Source: Prevotella sp. (GTDB lineage: Bacteria > Bacillota > Clostridia > Oscillospirales > Ruminococcaceae). From it: a stretch of DNA of 51,907 nt. Positions 32,731 through 40,695 of this stretch are shown here, piece by piece. A program made the translations under genes and the position numbers. Numbering within the stretch: the first letter of the stretch is position 1; each line of letters begins with the position of its first letter. The stretch lies in NCBI GenBank assembly GCA_023663025.1, contig JAMPIC010000016.1, forward strand, positions 1 to 51,907, given 5' to 3'. The notes under the pieces were generated by a model. It made no database searches and was not told the DNA's origin. It was given only the letters and a program-made list of their open reading frames with translations.

Positions 32731-32976
32731 ATGAAAAAGAATTTGGAAGAAATAAGGGACGAACTGATAACCGAGACCGAAACGGCAAAAGCCATATCGG
32801 AAGTTATGATACTTCTCCGTACGGGCGTTTACGGCTTCGAGCAGCACGGGGTCGGCTTCGAGACCGTCCAAAACGCGTTCGGTCTTATGGCGGAAGTTTC
32901 CGAAACGCACGCCAACAAGCTCGATATTCTTACGGACGACCTTACCGACCTCCAAAACGACCTTAAACTTAAATAA
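32731..32976 (+). CDS. Unknown 81-aa helical protein
   Basis: No family is recognised. The protein is acidic and helical (NLEEIRDELITETETAKAISEVMILL ... GFETVQNAFGLMAEVSETHANKLDILTDDLTDLQNDL), with no membrane segment. AAAGGA stands 10 bases before ATG 32731. It is the sole target of a promoter with operators from the RHH cassette, and a vestige of the same start lies behind the XRE cassette. This makes it the thing being regulated. Toxin, anti-repressor or phage-like roles are possible but unsupported. Confidence 0.75.
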   Translation: MKKNLEEIRDELITETETAKAISEVMILLRTGVYGFEQHGVGFETVQNAFGLMAEVSETHANKLDILTDDLTDLQNDLKLK

Positions 32977-32986
32977 GTCCCCCGCT

Positions 32987-34357
32987 TCAGATCCTGAACT
33001 CGCTGACGATTTTCTCCATCTGTCCCACCTCGTCCGAAACCGACTGTGCGATATCGGAGCTTTCCACGGAAGTCTGGGCGTTCTGACCCACAACCTGCGA
33101 TATCTGCTCGATCTTTTCCTGTACGGAAATGATGGCGTCCACCTGCCAAGCGGTCAGCTTTGTAATGGCAGCCGCGTGCTCCGCGCTCTTTTCCGAAGCT
33201 TCCATAACGCCCGTCATGCGCTCCGCCGTGTTTTTCGCGATCTTCATGCCGTTGCTTACGGCTGTGAGGGAGCTTTGTATCAGCTCCGAAGTGCCGCTTG
33301 CAGCCTCCGCGCTTTTCGTGGCAAGATTTCTCACCTCGTCCGCGACCACCGCGAAGCCTTTTCCCGCCTCGCCCGCGCGCGCCGCTTCGACCGCCGCGTT
33401 CAGCGCGAGAATATTCGTCTGGAACGCTATATCCTCAATGGTGTTGATAATGCTCTCGATCTTTTTGGAGGAATCGCTTATATCCGACATCGCAGTAAGC
33501 ATATGCTGCATTTCCTCATTGTTTTCGCGGATCATATCCGTACTTCTTCCCGCCGCCTCGGATACCTGCTCGGACTCGTCAAAGCTTTTTCGGGTCTCCT
33601 CGGCAATTCTCGTGATATCCTCCGCAATTTGGGTAACGGTGCTTTCCTGCTCCGCTGCCGCGTCGCTGATACGGCTTGAGATGTCGTTCATAAGTCCCGC
33701 CGTGTCGTTTATCTTTTGGGAGATCGCGGCAATTTTTCCCACAACCGTCTTTTGCTTCGTAACAAGGCGTTCGCTTTCCTCCGCCTTGTCCTGAACCTCT
33801 GCCACAAGCTTCTGGGACTCCTTCGCCGCGTCCTCCGAATCCTTTATGTAGTTGAGACTGCAGTCCACCAGGTACACTATAAGAGCCGCACAGATGTTAA
33901 GCCCCAAAAGTCCCTTGACGATAAATTCGAGACCCATGCCGCCGTAAAAGAAATCGTTCAGGATCAGTCCCGCAACGCCGGCGGCGTCCATTATCGCCCA
34001 TTGAACGAAAAGACTTTTCTTGCTGTAGTATATCGCCGCTATCGCCATCGAAGCCGCCATAAGCGGGAACATACCGTGCATTTCGTGCTTCATGGCGGAC
34101 ATCACAATAATAATTATGAGCTGCACCTGCGAAATTATCGCGCCTCTTACCGTAGTGGACATTTTTGCCAGCACAGTATAGGAAACCAGCGCCGTGGCAA
34201 TTCCCAGCACCGTGATAATAATTCCCAGCATGACCGTGCCCGAAATCAAGTTGATAGCTCCAAACGCGATACACACGAGAACCACCACGATGATATGCAG
34301 TCTCACCATTTTCTCCGTTGCGGGTTTGCTTGCGGCTGCCTTGCCGAATAATGACAT
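32987..34357 (-). CDS. Methyl-accepting chemotaxis protein, membrane sensor
   Basis: The protein has six N-terminal membrane helices (about 20-170) with no extracellular sensor domain and then a cytoplasmic signalling helix pair. The highly conserved tip reads AFQTNILALNAAVEAARAGEAGKGFAVVADEVRNLA. It should couple to CheW/CheA and may sense membrane state or a ligand within the membrane. ATG 34357 is preferred over 34363 because AGGAGG then lies 7 bases upstream. It converges on the 81-aa gene with only 10 bases between. Confidence 0.93.
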   Translation of the reverse strand: MSLFGKAAASKPATEKMVRLHIIVVVLVCIAFGAINLISGTVMLGIIITVLGIATALVSYTVLAKMSTTVRGAIISQVQLIIIIVMSAMKHEMHGMFPLMAASMAIAAIYYSKKSLFVQWAIMDAAGVAGLILNDFFYGGMGLEFIVKGLLGLNICAALIVYLVDCSLNYIKDSEDAAKESQKLVAEVQDKAEESERLVTKQKTVVGKIAAISQKINDTAGLMNDISSRISDAAAEQESTVTQIAEDITRIAEETRKSFDESEQVSEAAGRSTDMIRENNEEMQHMLTAMSDISDSSKKIESIINTIEDIAFQTNILALNAAVEAARAGEAGKGFAVVADEVRNLATKSAEAASGTSELIQSSLTAVSNGMKIAKNTAERMTGVMEASEKSAEHAAAITKLTAWQVDAIISVQEKIEQISQVVGQNAQTSVESSDIAQSVSDEVGQMEKIVSEFRI

Positions 34358-34453
34358 AACCATTCCTCCTGTTTTTTATTTGGGGGTTTATAAGGATCGC
34401 CGCACCTTGCCGCGAAAGGGTAACTTACTGTAGTGTAATGTTCCGTAATTACG

Positions 34454-35020
34454 TTATATGATATTGTCCGAAATTTGTTTAAGCTCCGCGAACCAATCGG
34501 GGACGTACTCGCCCACCCGAACTATTCTGCCGCATCGGTACTCTCCCACCTCCGCGAAGCCGTTTTCGTTGTCGTAGAAATATGCCTCGTCGCAGTACGG
34601 CAAAACTTTCATCAAGTCTCCGAACCGCTTTTCAAAGCGGCGGCGCACGTCCTCCTCTGGTATGCCGTGACCGCCCCTGCGCACTCTGTTTTGTATCCGC
34701 AGCAGGCTTTCTCCGACGGTGTTCACGCCCACATAGTACAGACGGATACGGTAATCTTTCTCCTTTGCGCGGATAACCGTCCGCAGGGTTTTCGCGCCCG
34801 AAAGGGTAGTCTCCTGCGTAAAGTCAACGCCCTTTTCGAGACACTCTTCAATAACCGAGACAGCCCTTTTGCCGCCCGCAAGCCTGTCTCCTCCGAGCTG
34901 TGCGGTTATGCTGTCGGTATCCACAACCGTCCCCAGACCGCCCGCAGTTCCGCGGAGAACGCCCGTGAGACTGCTTTTTCCCGCGCCGTTAACGCCGCCT
35001 ATCACAGTATATGTTTTCAT
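34454..35020 (-). CDS. Zeta-toxin-like P-loop kinase
   Basis: The 188-aa protein has Walker A (GGVNGAGKSS) near the N-terminus, VDTDSI, a Glu/Thr block (VDFTQETTLSG) and an Arg-rich lid (RVRRGGHGIPEEDVRRRFEKR), the layout of zeta-toxin-like kinases. True zeta toxins phosphorylate UDP-N-acetylglucosamine, but many relatives without an epsilon antitoxin are housekeeping proteins; none is adjacent here. ATG 35020 follows AAAGGAG by 6 bases. It is the last gene of a proA-led run. Confidence 0.82.
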   Translation of the reverse strand: MKTYTVIGGVNGAGKSSLTGVLRGTAGGLGTVVDTDSITAQLGGDRLAGGKRAVSVIEECLEKGVDFTQETTLSGAKTLRTVIRAKEKDYRIRLYYVGVNTVGESLLRIQNRVRRGGHGIPEEDVRRRFEKRFGDLMKVLPYCDEAYFYDNENGFAEVGEYRCGRIVRVGEYVPDWFAELKQISDNII

Positions 35021-35056
35021 AGCGGTCTCCTTTCGGTATGGCTGCATAGCTGTGTA

Positions 35057-35965
35057 TCAAAGCCCGTGAGGCGATTCCACCTTTTTGTCCGACTCCTGTA
35101 TAGCCACAAGGGTCATCTCGCTGCCCCGCTTCGAGACTACATACTCCACATATTTTTCCGGCTCGGGTTCTTCGTCCGAGGTAAGCGTAAGCCAGGACGG
35201 CGTCGGGGAAACGTAACCCACGGTAAGGGTGTACCGTTCGCCCACCCGGGTTATGTCCTCGATATAGGGCGAGTAGGTGAAATTCTTCGGGTTTGCGGGT
35301 ATGCGGTAGGATTTTATGGAATCGTCGTAGTAAAACTGCACGTTCACGCCGATTATGGACTGGTGCTCATAGCTGAGACCCGTTCCGAACAGCTTTGTGC
35401 CGTGCTGCTCGATATCCAGCTCGGGGACGATTATCATATCGAAATCCGCTTCGTATTTGGACTTGTCCTCATACAGGATAATGTCCCATATCGCGGCGGT
35501 TATCATGGTCTCGCTGCGCAGCTTCACCGTCTGGTTGAAAGGGGCGGGGTCGCATATTACAATGGGGTACACAAACCTTGCGAATTCGTTTTTCTGCTGT
35601 GTGTTGTCGGCGAAGTCCTTTATCACGTCCACCGTAAAGACCACCGTGGAATAAAGTCCCACTATGGCAAGCAGGGAAATGACTATGCCGAACAGGTAGT
35701 ACAGCTTTCTGCGCAGTCCCTCGGGATTGGCGATCGGTTCGTCGGGGACTTCTATTTCCTCCGTAAACTCCGCCATATCCTCGCGGCTTTCGTCGAGAGC
35801 TTCGTCAAACATTCTCTTGATATTTTCGATGGACTCCCTGTCCTGTTTTTTGGCGTTCTTTTTAGCCGAAGCCCTGTCGTTCTCGTCTGCGGGGACAAGT
35901 ATGGGCGGCTTCTGCTGCCCGCCGCGGGGGAATTTTTTTCCGTTCTTTTTATCGCTGCTGCTCAT
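35057..35965 (-). CDS. Unknown single-pass membrane protein
   Basis: The 302-aa protein has a polar, charged N-terminal region (about 1-85), one membrane helix (LYYLFGIVISLLAIVGLYSTVVF, about 88-112) and an extracellular beta-rich domain (about 125-290) with repeated Tyr/Asp patterns. No family is recognised. It lies 12 bases after proA on the same strand and 36 bases before the zeta-like gene. Its start has AAAGGAAAC upstream. Confidence 0.8.
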   Translation of the reverse strand: MSSSDKKNGKKFPRGGQQKPPILVPADENDRASAKKNAKKQDRESIENIKRMFDEALDESREDMAEFTEEIEVPDEPIANPEGLRRKLYYLFGIVISLLAIVGLYSTVVFTVDVIKDFADNTQQKNEFARFVYPIVICDPAPFNQTVKLRSETMITAAIWDIILYEDKSKYEADFDMIIVPELDIEQHGTKLFGTGLSYEHQSIIGVNVQFYYDDSIKSYRIPANPKNFTYSPYIEDITRVGERYTLTVGYVSPTPSWLTLTSDEEPEPEKYVEYVVSKRGSEMTLVAIQESDKKVESPHGL

Positions 35966-35977
35966 TTAAGTTTCCTT

Positions 35978-37225
35978 TCATCTGATCTGTCCGTTTCCGT
36001 CTATCAGGTATTTCATGGAAGTAAGCTCCCTAAGTCCCATAGGACCTCTTGCGTGAAGCTTTTGCGTGGAAATGCCTATCTCCGCGCCGAAGCCGAACAT
36101 ACCTCCGTCCGTGAAGCGGGTGGAAGCGTTTACATACACCGCCGCCGCGTCTATCTCGTTTTTGAACCGTTCCGCGTTGACGAGACTGTTCGTCACAATG
36201 CATTCGCTGTGTCCCGTGGAGTATTGGGAAATGTGCTCGATCGCTTCGCCAATGTCCCCGACCACCTTTACCGCGATGATATAGTCGCCGAATTCGGTCG
36301 CGTAGTCCTCCTCGGTTGCGGGGACAACGCATTCTCCCAAAATTGCCGCAGTTTCGGCGCAGCCCCGTATTTCCACATTGTGCCCGTCAAGCCGCGCTTT
36401 TGCCAAGGGCAGGAGCCTGTCCGCGATGTCCCTGTGGACGAGCAGGGTCTCTATGGCGTTGCACACCGAGGGACGCTGGGTCTTGCCGTTGTCGATGATG
36501 TTCACCGCCATTTCGAGGTCGGCGGAAGCGTCCGCGTAGACGTGGCAGTTTCCCACGCCCGTTTCGATAACCGGGACGGTGGCGTTCTCCTTGACCGCGC
36601 GGATAAGTCCTCCGCCGCCCCGGGGAATGAGCACGTCCAGATAACCGCTGCATTTCATAAGCTGGTTCGCCACGTCGCGGGAGGTATCCTCCACAAGCTG
36701 CACCGCGTTTTTCGGCAGACCGCTTTTTTCAACCGCGTCCCGCATAATATCGCAGAGACATTTATTGGAATTGAACGCCTCCTTGCCGCCGCGCAGAATG
36801 ACCGTGTTTCCCGTTTTCAGGCACAGCACTGCGGCGTCCACCGTAACATTGGGGCGGGACTCGAAAATGATCCCCACGGTTCCCAGCGGAACGCGTATTT
36901 TGGTTATTCTTATTCCATTGGGACGGACGGAGCCGCTGTCCGCCGAACCGATGGGATCGTCAAGCTTGATAACGTCAGCAACACCGCCAGCAATGCCCTT
37001 TATCCTGTCGGCGGTGAGCCTGAGCCTGTCCTGCATGGCAGCGGACATACCGTTTTCCGCAGCCGCTTCAAGGTCGAGCCTGTTCGCGGCGAGTATCTTT
37101 TCCGTATTTTCCGTAAGAGCGGCTTTGATCGCCGCCAGCGCCCTGTTTTTCTGTTCCGCGGAAGCGCAGCGCATAGCTTTTTCGCAAGCCTTTGCGTTCG
37201 CCCCGAGAGTTTCCGCGTAGTTCAT
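35978..37225 (-). CDS. proA: Glutamate-5-semialdehyde dehydrogenase
   Basis: The 415-aa enzyme reduces gamma-glutamyl phosphate in proline synthesis. It has the catalytic Cys in QRPSVCNAIETLLVH, the block FESRPNVTVDAAVLCLKTGN and the C-terminal TRFTDGGMFGFGAEIGISTQKLHARGPMGL. ATG 37225 follows AAAGGAA. The partner gene proB is 13 kb away on the other strand, rather than in the usual proBA pair. Confidence 0.97.
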   Translation of the reverse strand: MNYAETLGANAKACEKAMRCASAEQKNRALAAIKAALTENTEKILAANRLDLEAAAENGMSAAMQDRLRLTADRIKGIAGGVADVIKLDDPIGSADSGSVRPNGIRITKIRVPLGTVGIIFESRPNVTVDAAVLCLKTGNTVILRGGKEAFNSNKCLCDIMRDAVEKSGLPKNAVQLVEDTSRDVANQLMKCSGYLDVLIPRGGGGLIRAVKENATVPVIETGVGNCHVYADASADLEMAVNIIDNGKTQRPSVCNAIETLLVHRDIADRLLPLAKARLDGHNVEIRGCAETAAILGECVVPATEEDYATEFGDYIIAVKVVGDIGEAIEHISQYSTGHSECIVTNSLVNAERFKNEIDAAAVYVNASTRFTDGGMFGFGAEIGISTQKLHARGPMGLRELTSMKYLIDGNGQIR

Positions 37226-37285
37226 GGCAACAGTTCCTTTCCATTTGTTCTTTGTATCTTATTAATATTATCTGCATATAGAATA

Positions 37286-37313
37286 ATTATACCACAAAGA
37301 CGAAGAATGTCAA
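37286..37313 (-). promoter_or_regulatory. Sigma-A promoter of proA
   Basis: On the minus strand TTGACA (37313-37308) and TATAAT (37291-37286) are 16 bases apart, 61 bases before proA. Confidence 0.8.
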
Positions 37314-37366
37314 GTCTTGCCATGACTTACGCGCGAAAAAATATCGGGAGATCGTGTTCCCGCGGA

Positions 37367-38077
37367 TCATTTCCACCACAGAAAAAGCCTGCTGACGTGG
37401 GAGGACGCGCATATATTTTTCTGCGCATAGAGAAAATCATCGTAGTTTCCTTTGATGTGCTCCGTTTCAAGCTCCGCTTTTTTTATGGAGTTTTCCCGCA
37501 GCGCGATCCTGTATTTGGCTGCTTTTTCGTTTCTGTACTTCTGCAAAGCGTAAAAGCGTTTCCGCTCGATGCTGCGCCGCTCCTCGGCGGTCATGGTTTG
37601 GGCCGGAATGTCGCTCCAATGCTCGGAACGGCTTTCCTCCTTTGTCGCGCCGATGTAATGCACCGAATAATGTTTCCTGTCCGACCTGCCGTATCGGTTG
37701 GAGCACACGCTCGCCCGTACCGTATCGAGAACCTGTTTTTCGTATTCGGGGTCGTTTTTCATGGCTTCAAAGCCCTCGTCGGAAATAAACACGGCGGTAT
37801 AGCCTCCCGAACGGGGAGAACCAGCCGTCAGCTTTGAAATTTTTGAATAGATGTAAAGCTGATATTCCGTCATGGACATATCTTCGGCGGACGTTGACTT
37901 TTCCTCCGTCCGCGCCCCCGATATTATCAGCCTGTCGGCTTTTGCGGCGGTCTCCGATTTCGCTTGCAGGACTTCCGCAAAGTCCGCTCCCGCGTTCGTC
38001 TTTGCGTTTGCGGACGAAACGTTTTTCCGGTTTCCGAGCGGTCGTGCCGTTTCCCCAAAGCTTCCCGAAATATTCAT
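37367..38077 (-). CDS. DUF6033-like protein, probable sigma-D regulon
   Basis: The 236-aa soluble protein has a disordered Ser/Ala/Lys-rich N-terminus (1-65) followed by YQLYIYSKISKL, GYTAVFISDEGFEAMKNDPEYEKQVLDTVR and HYSVHYIGATKEESRSE, the pattern of the DUF6033 family. The C-terminal 60 residues are helical and basic. ATG 38077 follows AGAGGGAG. The promoter matches the flagellar sigma-D consensus exactly in spacing. A secreted or flagellum-associated role is an inference from the promoter and the FlgM/hook-protein-like disordered start. Confidence 0.75.
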   Translation of the reverse strand: MNISGSFGETARPLGNRKNVSSANAKTNAGADFAEVLQAKSETAAKADRLIISGARTEEKSTSAEDMSMTEYQLYIYSKISKLTAGSPRSGGYTAVFISDEGFEAMKNDPEYEKQVLDTVRASVCSNRYGRSDRKHYSVHYIGATKEESRSEHWSDIPAQTMTAEERRSIERKRFYALQKYRNEKAAKYRIALRENSIKKAELETEHIKGNYDDFLYAQKNICASSHVSRLFLWWK

Positions 38078-38116
38078 TGTAACTCCCTCTTTCCGATGAA
38101 ATGCCTATATTAATAT

Positions 38117-38143
38117 ATATCGGCATTTCGCCGGAAATCTTTA
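38117..38143 (-). promoter_or_regulatory. Sigma-D (flagellar) promoter
   Basis: On the minus strand TAAAGATT (38143-38136) and GCCGATAT (38124-38117) are 11 bases apart, which is the TAAA-N15-GCCGATAA geometry of sigma-28/sigma-D. It lies 40 bases before the DUF6033-like start. Confidence 0.75.
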
Positions 38144-38236
38144 TGTCTGCGGGAAAAAAATTATCCGAAATTTGACAAGACCGCCGCCTGTGTGGTATAA
38201 TTGTCCTAAAGCAGACCTAAAAAATAATAACAACCA

Positions 38237-38346
38237 TTGTAGGGGCGGGGTTTCCCCGCCCGCAGGGTTAAACGCACCATACCGTTACGGCGGGACGGTA
38301 AACCCGTCCCCTACGAAAATGTGCAAATATTCAGAGAATTGCTATA
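38237..38346. repeat. Palindromic repeat copy B
   Basis: It starts TTGTAGGGGCGGGG and has the core ending CCCCTAC at 38314. Homology with copy D continues through TGCAAATATTCAGAGA to ATAAA at about 38346. Internal stems pair GGGGCGGGG with CCCCGCCC and GGGACGG with CCCGTCCC. Confidence 0.8.
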
Positions 38347-38423
38347 AAGCGTTCAGCGCGGAAAGCTTGCGGATACCGCGCATATCCAAAGCAAAACTGC
38401 CGCAACTGTTGCAGGAGAAAGGA

Positions 38424-39149
38424 ATGACCGCCCGTATGGCTTTATCGAAAATAATCGTTCTTGCCGATCTGCACGGCAACTATACCGCCGTTTCCGCATT
38501 GGAAAAGGAGCTTGAAGCCCTCTCCCCCGACGAGATATGGTTTCTGGGGGACGCGGTGGGAAAAGGTCCACAGAACGCGGAGACCTGCGATTGGGTGTAC
38601 AGAAACTGCTCGCGGCTTGTCTGCGGCAACTGGGACAATTGGCTGTCCGACCGCAGCATTGTTTACAAGGACAACGAATTTTTCCGCCGTCAGCTCGGGG
38701 AGGAGCGGCTTGAACGTCTCGCGGCTCTGCCCCGTGAATTTGAAGCGGAGGTAAGCGGAGTGCGGTTCAGGCTGTTCCACGGCAGACCCGCCGCCGACCT
38801 CGTTCAAGGCTGGGACAGCGACGATTTCATGGCGAAATATTTCACCGCGAACGGCAGGACCTACGGCGGGATAATCTGCGCGGACAGCCACCGTCCGTTC
38901 ATACGTTCAACCCATATGGGCTACGCGGTCAATACGGGCAGCGTGGGCAACAGCCTGGGAGTACCCCGCGCCCACGCCCTGCTTATCGAGGGGGAGGTCG
39001 ACTGCCCCGACCACGCGCCGCTGCGAATGACGATCCTGAGCGTGCCCTACGACAACGAAGCGGCGGCGGAAATTGCCCGCCAAACCGAGGGGCTGCCGTG
39101 TAAGGAAGCGTACATTAACGAAATTCTGACAGGGGTATATTCAAGATAG
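38424..39149 (+). CDS. YfcE-type metallophosphoesterase
   Basis: The 241-aa protein has calcineurin-like phosphoesterase motifs DLHGN, GDAVGKGP, GNWDNWL, and the later His motifs DSHRP and NTGSVGNS. It resembles bacterial YfcE/YmdB-like phosphodiesterases; the substrate is unknown. ATG 38424 is 6 bases behind AGGAG. Its last 57 bases recur with five changes at 40533-40589, after the hdeD/tetR pair. Confidence 0.9.
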   Translation: MTARMALSKIIVLADLHGNYTAVSALEKELEALSPDEIWFLGDAVGKGPQNAETCDWVYRNCSRLVCGNWDNWLSDRSIVYKDNEFFRRQLGEERLERLAALPREFEAEVSGVRFRLFHGRPAADLVQGWDSDDFMAKYFTANGRTYGGIICADSHRPFIRSTHMGYAVNTGSVGNSLGVPRAHALLIEGEVDCPDHAPLRMTILSVPYDNEAAAEIARQTEGLPCKEAYINEILTGVYSR

Positions 39150-39150
39150 C

Positions 39151-39166
39151 GTACAGTTGACAGTTA
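39151..39166 (+). repeat. Heptad remnant 6
   Basis: GTACA, GTTGACA and GTTATAA in 7-base register start one base after the phosphoesterase stop codon. This is the shortest array of the GTTGACA type. Confidence 0.55.
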
Positions 39167-39169
39167 TAA

Positions 39170-39207
39170 AAAACCTCGTTTCAATTGGCTGAAACGAGGT
39201 TTTTATT
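39170..39207. terminator. Bidirectional terminator
   Basis: A perfect 14-bp stem (39170-39183/39190-39203) with a 6-nt loop has an A-run on the left and a T-run on the right, so it can end transcription from both sides. It separates the phosphoesterase from the convergent hdeD-like gene. Confidence 0.88.
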
Positions 39208-39253
39208 TTGCAAATTATCAAAAGCGGTTTTCCTGTATGTATCCTGCTTTGAA

Positions 39254-39808
39254 TTATACTTTCGCTTTGTTTTCTTTGCTTAAGCGTACTATAAGCACAA
39301 TCGCATCGAATACAGCCTCAACTATAAGCGTCGCTCCCGCAAATACCCAAAGCGCCACGGTAGAGGCAAAGGGATTTGATATTATAACCACGGCGCACAC
39401 TATTGATATCAGCGCGCTTATTGCGCCGAAAAACCATTTATTGATTTTCAGTCTGATCATATCCGCTGTCATCTGTATTTTGCCGATACCCGCAACAAGT
39501 ATTGCAACTCCGTACAAAAGCGCAATCACGGGAAACGTAACGATAAACCAATTTGGGTTAAGTACGCAAAATCCGCCCGCAAGCAGCGCTGTCAAGCCTT
39601 GCATAAGCAGCTGCTGCCGAGCAGCCTCCGCCGCGTTTGTCATAAAGTATTTTACGGTGTTTATCAGACCGTTTATCAACAGAGCTATTCCCAAAACAAC
39701 GATTATTCCCGAGGTAAAGCCGATAGGGTTTATCAGCAAAAGAATTCCGATAACAAGCTCCGCAATACATAAAATTATGACACTTCCGTTTTGTTTTAAA
39801 ATTTTCAT
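39254..39808 (-). CDS. HdeD-family (DUF308) membrane protein
   Basis: The 184-aa protein has six membrane helices in paired DUF308 repeats (ILCIAELVIGILLLINPIGFTSGIIVVLGIALL; ALLAGGFCVLNPNWFIVTFPVIALLYG). HdeD relatives are linked to acid resistance in enterobacteria; the role here is unknown. ATG 39808 is chosen because GGAGG is 8 bases upstream. It is divergent from a TetR regulator with overlapping promoters, so that regulator probably controls it. Confidence 0.88.
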   Translation of the reverse strand: MKILKQNGSVIILCIAELVIGILLLINPIGFTSGIIVVLGIALLINGLINTVKYFMTNAAEAARQQLLMQGLTALLAGGFCVLNPNWFIVTFPVIALLYGVAILVAGIGKIQMTADMIRLKINKWFFGAISALISIVCAVVIISNPFASTVALWVFAGATLIVEAVFDAIVLIVRLSKENKAKV

Positions 39809-39838
39809 AAAGCCGACCTCCATAATTTTTTAAATTAC

Positions 39839-39886
39839 TTGACTTTCGCCTGAAATTATTGTAATATATATTAAGATATAAGTCAA
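39839..39886. promoter_or_regulatory. Overlapping divergent promoters, hdeD-like/tetR-like
   Basis: Plus strand: TTGACT (39839-39844), 17 bases, TAATAT (39862-39867). Minus strand: TTGACT (39886-39881), 17 bases, TACAAT (39863-39858). The two -10 elements share two bases, so only one promoter can be occupied at a time. One bound dimer could shut both. Confidence 0.75.
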
Positions 39887-39921
39887 TAGTTCCATAAAAT
39901 ATAAAACAAAGGAGGCAAAAA

Positions 39922-40455
39922 ATGTTTCACATCAAAGACGACAAAAGGTCGCAAAAATCCGCCGAATTAATCGCAGGCGGGTTAAAAAAGTGCCTTGAAA
40001 AGAAAAAATTTGATGACGTCACCATTACGGATATTCAAAAAGCCTCCTCCGTCGGAAGGGCGACGTTTTACAGATTATTCGACCGAACGGAGGACGTGCT
40101 GGCATACAGCTGCGACATAGGGGTGCGGAAAATGCTGGACGATATGCGGAAAAGCGGCTGTTCATCTATGAGAGATATGCACAAGTATTTGCTTAAATAT
40201 TCGGACTTGTATGAGCTTGTTATGGTGAGCAGACATGAGCATATTTTGTACAACTGCATCTATAATTACAGGAATGAAATCATAGAAATATTGAAAATAC
40301 ACCAAAATGATAACGACAACGTATATTTTACAAGCATACTGACAGGGATAGCGATAAGCGTTTTGGGCGTTTGGATAAATAACGGCAGGAAAGAAACCGC
40401 GGACGATTTGGACAGATATATCCGCGCCGCTTTCAAGCAGATTATGGATATGTAA
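39922..40455 (+). CDS. TetR/AcrR-family regulator
   Basis: The 177-aa protein has an N-terminal TetR helix-turn-helix (KKKFDDVTITDIQKASSVGRATFYRLFDRTEDVL) and a C-terminal helical domain with a last hydrophobic helix (SILTGIAISVLGVWINNG), as in the TetR_C group of Clostridia. ATG 39922 follows AAAGGAGG. It is divergent from the hdeD-like gene, the likely target. Confidence 0.9.
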   Translation: MFHIKDDKRSQKSAELIAGGLKKCLEKKKFDDVTITDIQKASSVGRATFYRLFDRTEDVLAYSCDIGVRKMLDDMRKSGCSSMRDMHKYLLKYSDLYELVMVSRHEHILYNCIYNYRNEIIEILKIHQNDNDNVYFTSILTGIAISVLGVWINNGRKETADDLDRYIRAAFKQIMDM

Positions 40456-40532
40456 TATATGCGGTAAAACCGTACAAAAATAATTATTACAAGATTTATT
40501 TAATAACTTAAATAAAACGTTTTATGATACGT

Positions 40533-40589
40533 CTGCCGTGTAAAGAAGCGAATATTAACGAAATTCTGACGGGGGTATATTCAAGGTAG
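40533..40589 (+). repeat. Duplicate of the phosphoesterase gene tail
   Basis: These 57 bases match 39093-39149, the end of the phosphoesterase gene with its stop codon, at 52 of 57 positions. The offset is exactly 1440 bases. No other part of that gene is present here. Confidence 0.9.
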
Positions 40590-40616
40590 TACAGTGCATG
40601 GGTGAAGCATTTATTA

Positions 40617-40645
40617 TTGACATTCCGCGTATCATATATTATAAT
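40617..40645 (+). promoter_or_regulatory. Sigma-A promoter of the HD-GYP gene
   Basis: TTGACA (40617-40622) and TATAAT (40640-40645) are 17 bases apart, a full consensus, 50 bases before the start. Confidence 0.88.
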
Positions 40646-40695
40646 TGACATATCATATAATGAATTCTCAAAACGGAAAAGAGTGATACGCGCAT

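Noticed and set aside
34475..37837. An uninterrupted 1120-codon plus-strand frame
   Set aside because: It runs antisense to proA, the single-pass membrane protein and the zeta-like gene, all well supported on the minus strand. Its translation shows no domain; it reflects codon bias.
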